From Collinsella sp. (GTDB taxonomy: Bacteria > Actinomycetota > Coriobacteriia > Coriobacteriales > Coriobacteriaceae): 64,000 bases of DNA. Of the stretch, positions 63,873 through 64,000 are shown in pieces. A program made the translations under genes and the position numbers. Location: contig DXMV01000017.1 of the NCBI GenBank assembly GCA_019414055.1, forward strand, positions 28,369 through 92,368, read 5' to 3'. Position 1 is the first letter of the stretch. Every line of letters starts with the position of its first letter. The notes under the pieces are model-generated. The model made no database searches, had not been told where the DNA came from, and saw only the letters and a program-made list of their open reading frames with translations.

Positions 63873-63897
63873 CCCATTTTCAATATGGGCTTTTTTG
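63873..63897 (+). terminator. Terminator of the amidohydrolase gene
   Basis: CCCAT pairs with ATGGG around a short AT loop, followed by CTTTTTTG. Confidence 0.7.
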
Positions 63898-63920
63898 TCA
63901 TGCTTATTTTGCGTATGCTA

Positions 63921-63979
63921 TACAACAAAACTAACGATGTATAGACATAGTATAAAAACTATGCCTTAATTTTGTTGTA
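63921..63979. promoter_or_regulatory. AT-rich nested inverted repeats at the right edge
   Basis: TACAACAAAA (63921-63930) pairs with TTTTGTTGTA (63970-63979), and inside CATAGT (63946-63951) pairs with ACTATG (63958-63963). The region is far more AT-rich than the rest of the window and probably belongs to the control region of a gene to the right. No gene starts before the edge. Confidence 0.5.
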
Positions 63980-64000
63980 GTGTTATATGTATAAATGCAG

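Overview
The window is a stretch of high-GC bacterial chromosome. The gene repertoire, the style of the proteins, and the mix of a complete Tad pilus locus with a Gram-positive type BY-kinase module and no outer-membrane genes fit a member of the Coriobacteriia. A gut Collinsella-like organism is my best guess, by recognition only since no search was run. Most genes are core housekeeping. I see no integrase, transposase, prophage, rRNA operon or CRISPR array.

Layout. 1-8.2 kb: a carboxypeptidase cut by the window edge (minus strand), a T-box leader with pheS-pheT, then an ECF-type cobalt/nickel importer (cbiM-cbiQ-cbiO) behind a NikR-like dyad. 8.2-16.7 kb: a phospholipase C-like protein, a nuclease-fold protein (minus), pyruvate kinase (minus), a calcium P-type ATPase and rsgA. 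16.9-26.5 kb: one operon-like Tad locus in the order cpaB-tadZ-tadA-tadB-tadC-flp, then a membrane-anchored unknown, a second Flp-like pilin, TadE-like, TadG-like, TadE-like and a DUF192 protein, many with stop/start overlaps. 26.5-27.1 kb: a toxin-antitoxin-like pair. 27.2-39 kb: tRNA-Phe, a GH5-like protein lacking its catalytic acid, rsmI, metG, rsmA, a TatD nuclease, tRNA-Leu, an SPFH protein, rlmH, proC, a 57-residue membrane protein, serS and three tRNA-Arg genes. 39-44 kb: a large TPR-like protein, an AAA ATPase/nuclease inserted between two copies of the TPR gene's 3' end, a repeat array and tRNA-Ser. 44-50.7 kb: a D,D-carboxypeptidase divergent from a VanRS-like two-component system, then pstB with a PhoPR-like system. 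50.9-53.5 kb: a Wzz/BY-kinase/PHP-phosphatase trio and a GNAT acetyltransferase. 53.7-63.8 kb: htpG, two tandem YhgE/Pip membrane proteins, an EamA exporter and an M20 amidohydrolase.

The most unusual signal is a family of about 188-bp elements seen at four tRNA loci (Phe, Leu, Arg, Ser). After each tRNA and its terminator comes an inverted copy of part of the tRNA T-arm, a run of short GC-rich hairpins, and then a direct copy of the tRNA 3' end starting inside the T-loop, usually with another terminator. The direct-repeat offset is 185, 189, 190 and 191 bp. The Leu and Arg cores are almost identical over about 92 bp. The inverted T-arm and the second tRNA tail can pair, closing the hairpin core into one branched fold. 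I found no coding explanation; they look like mobile or recombination-derived structured elements that use the tRNA T-loop as their junction.

Other non-coding items include large palindromes after pheS, pheT, proC, htpG and the calcium ATPase gene, and a hairpin that covers the ribosome binding site of the calcium ATPase.
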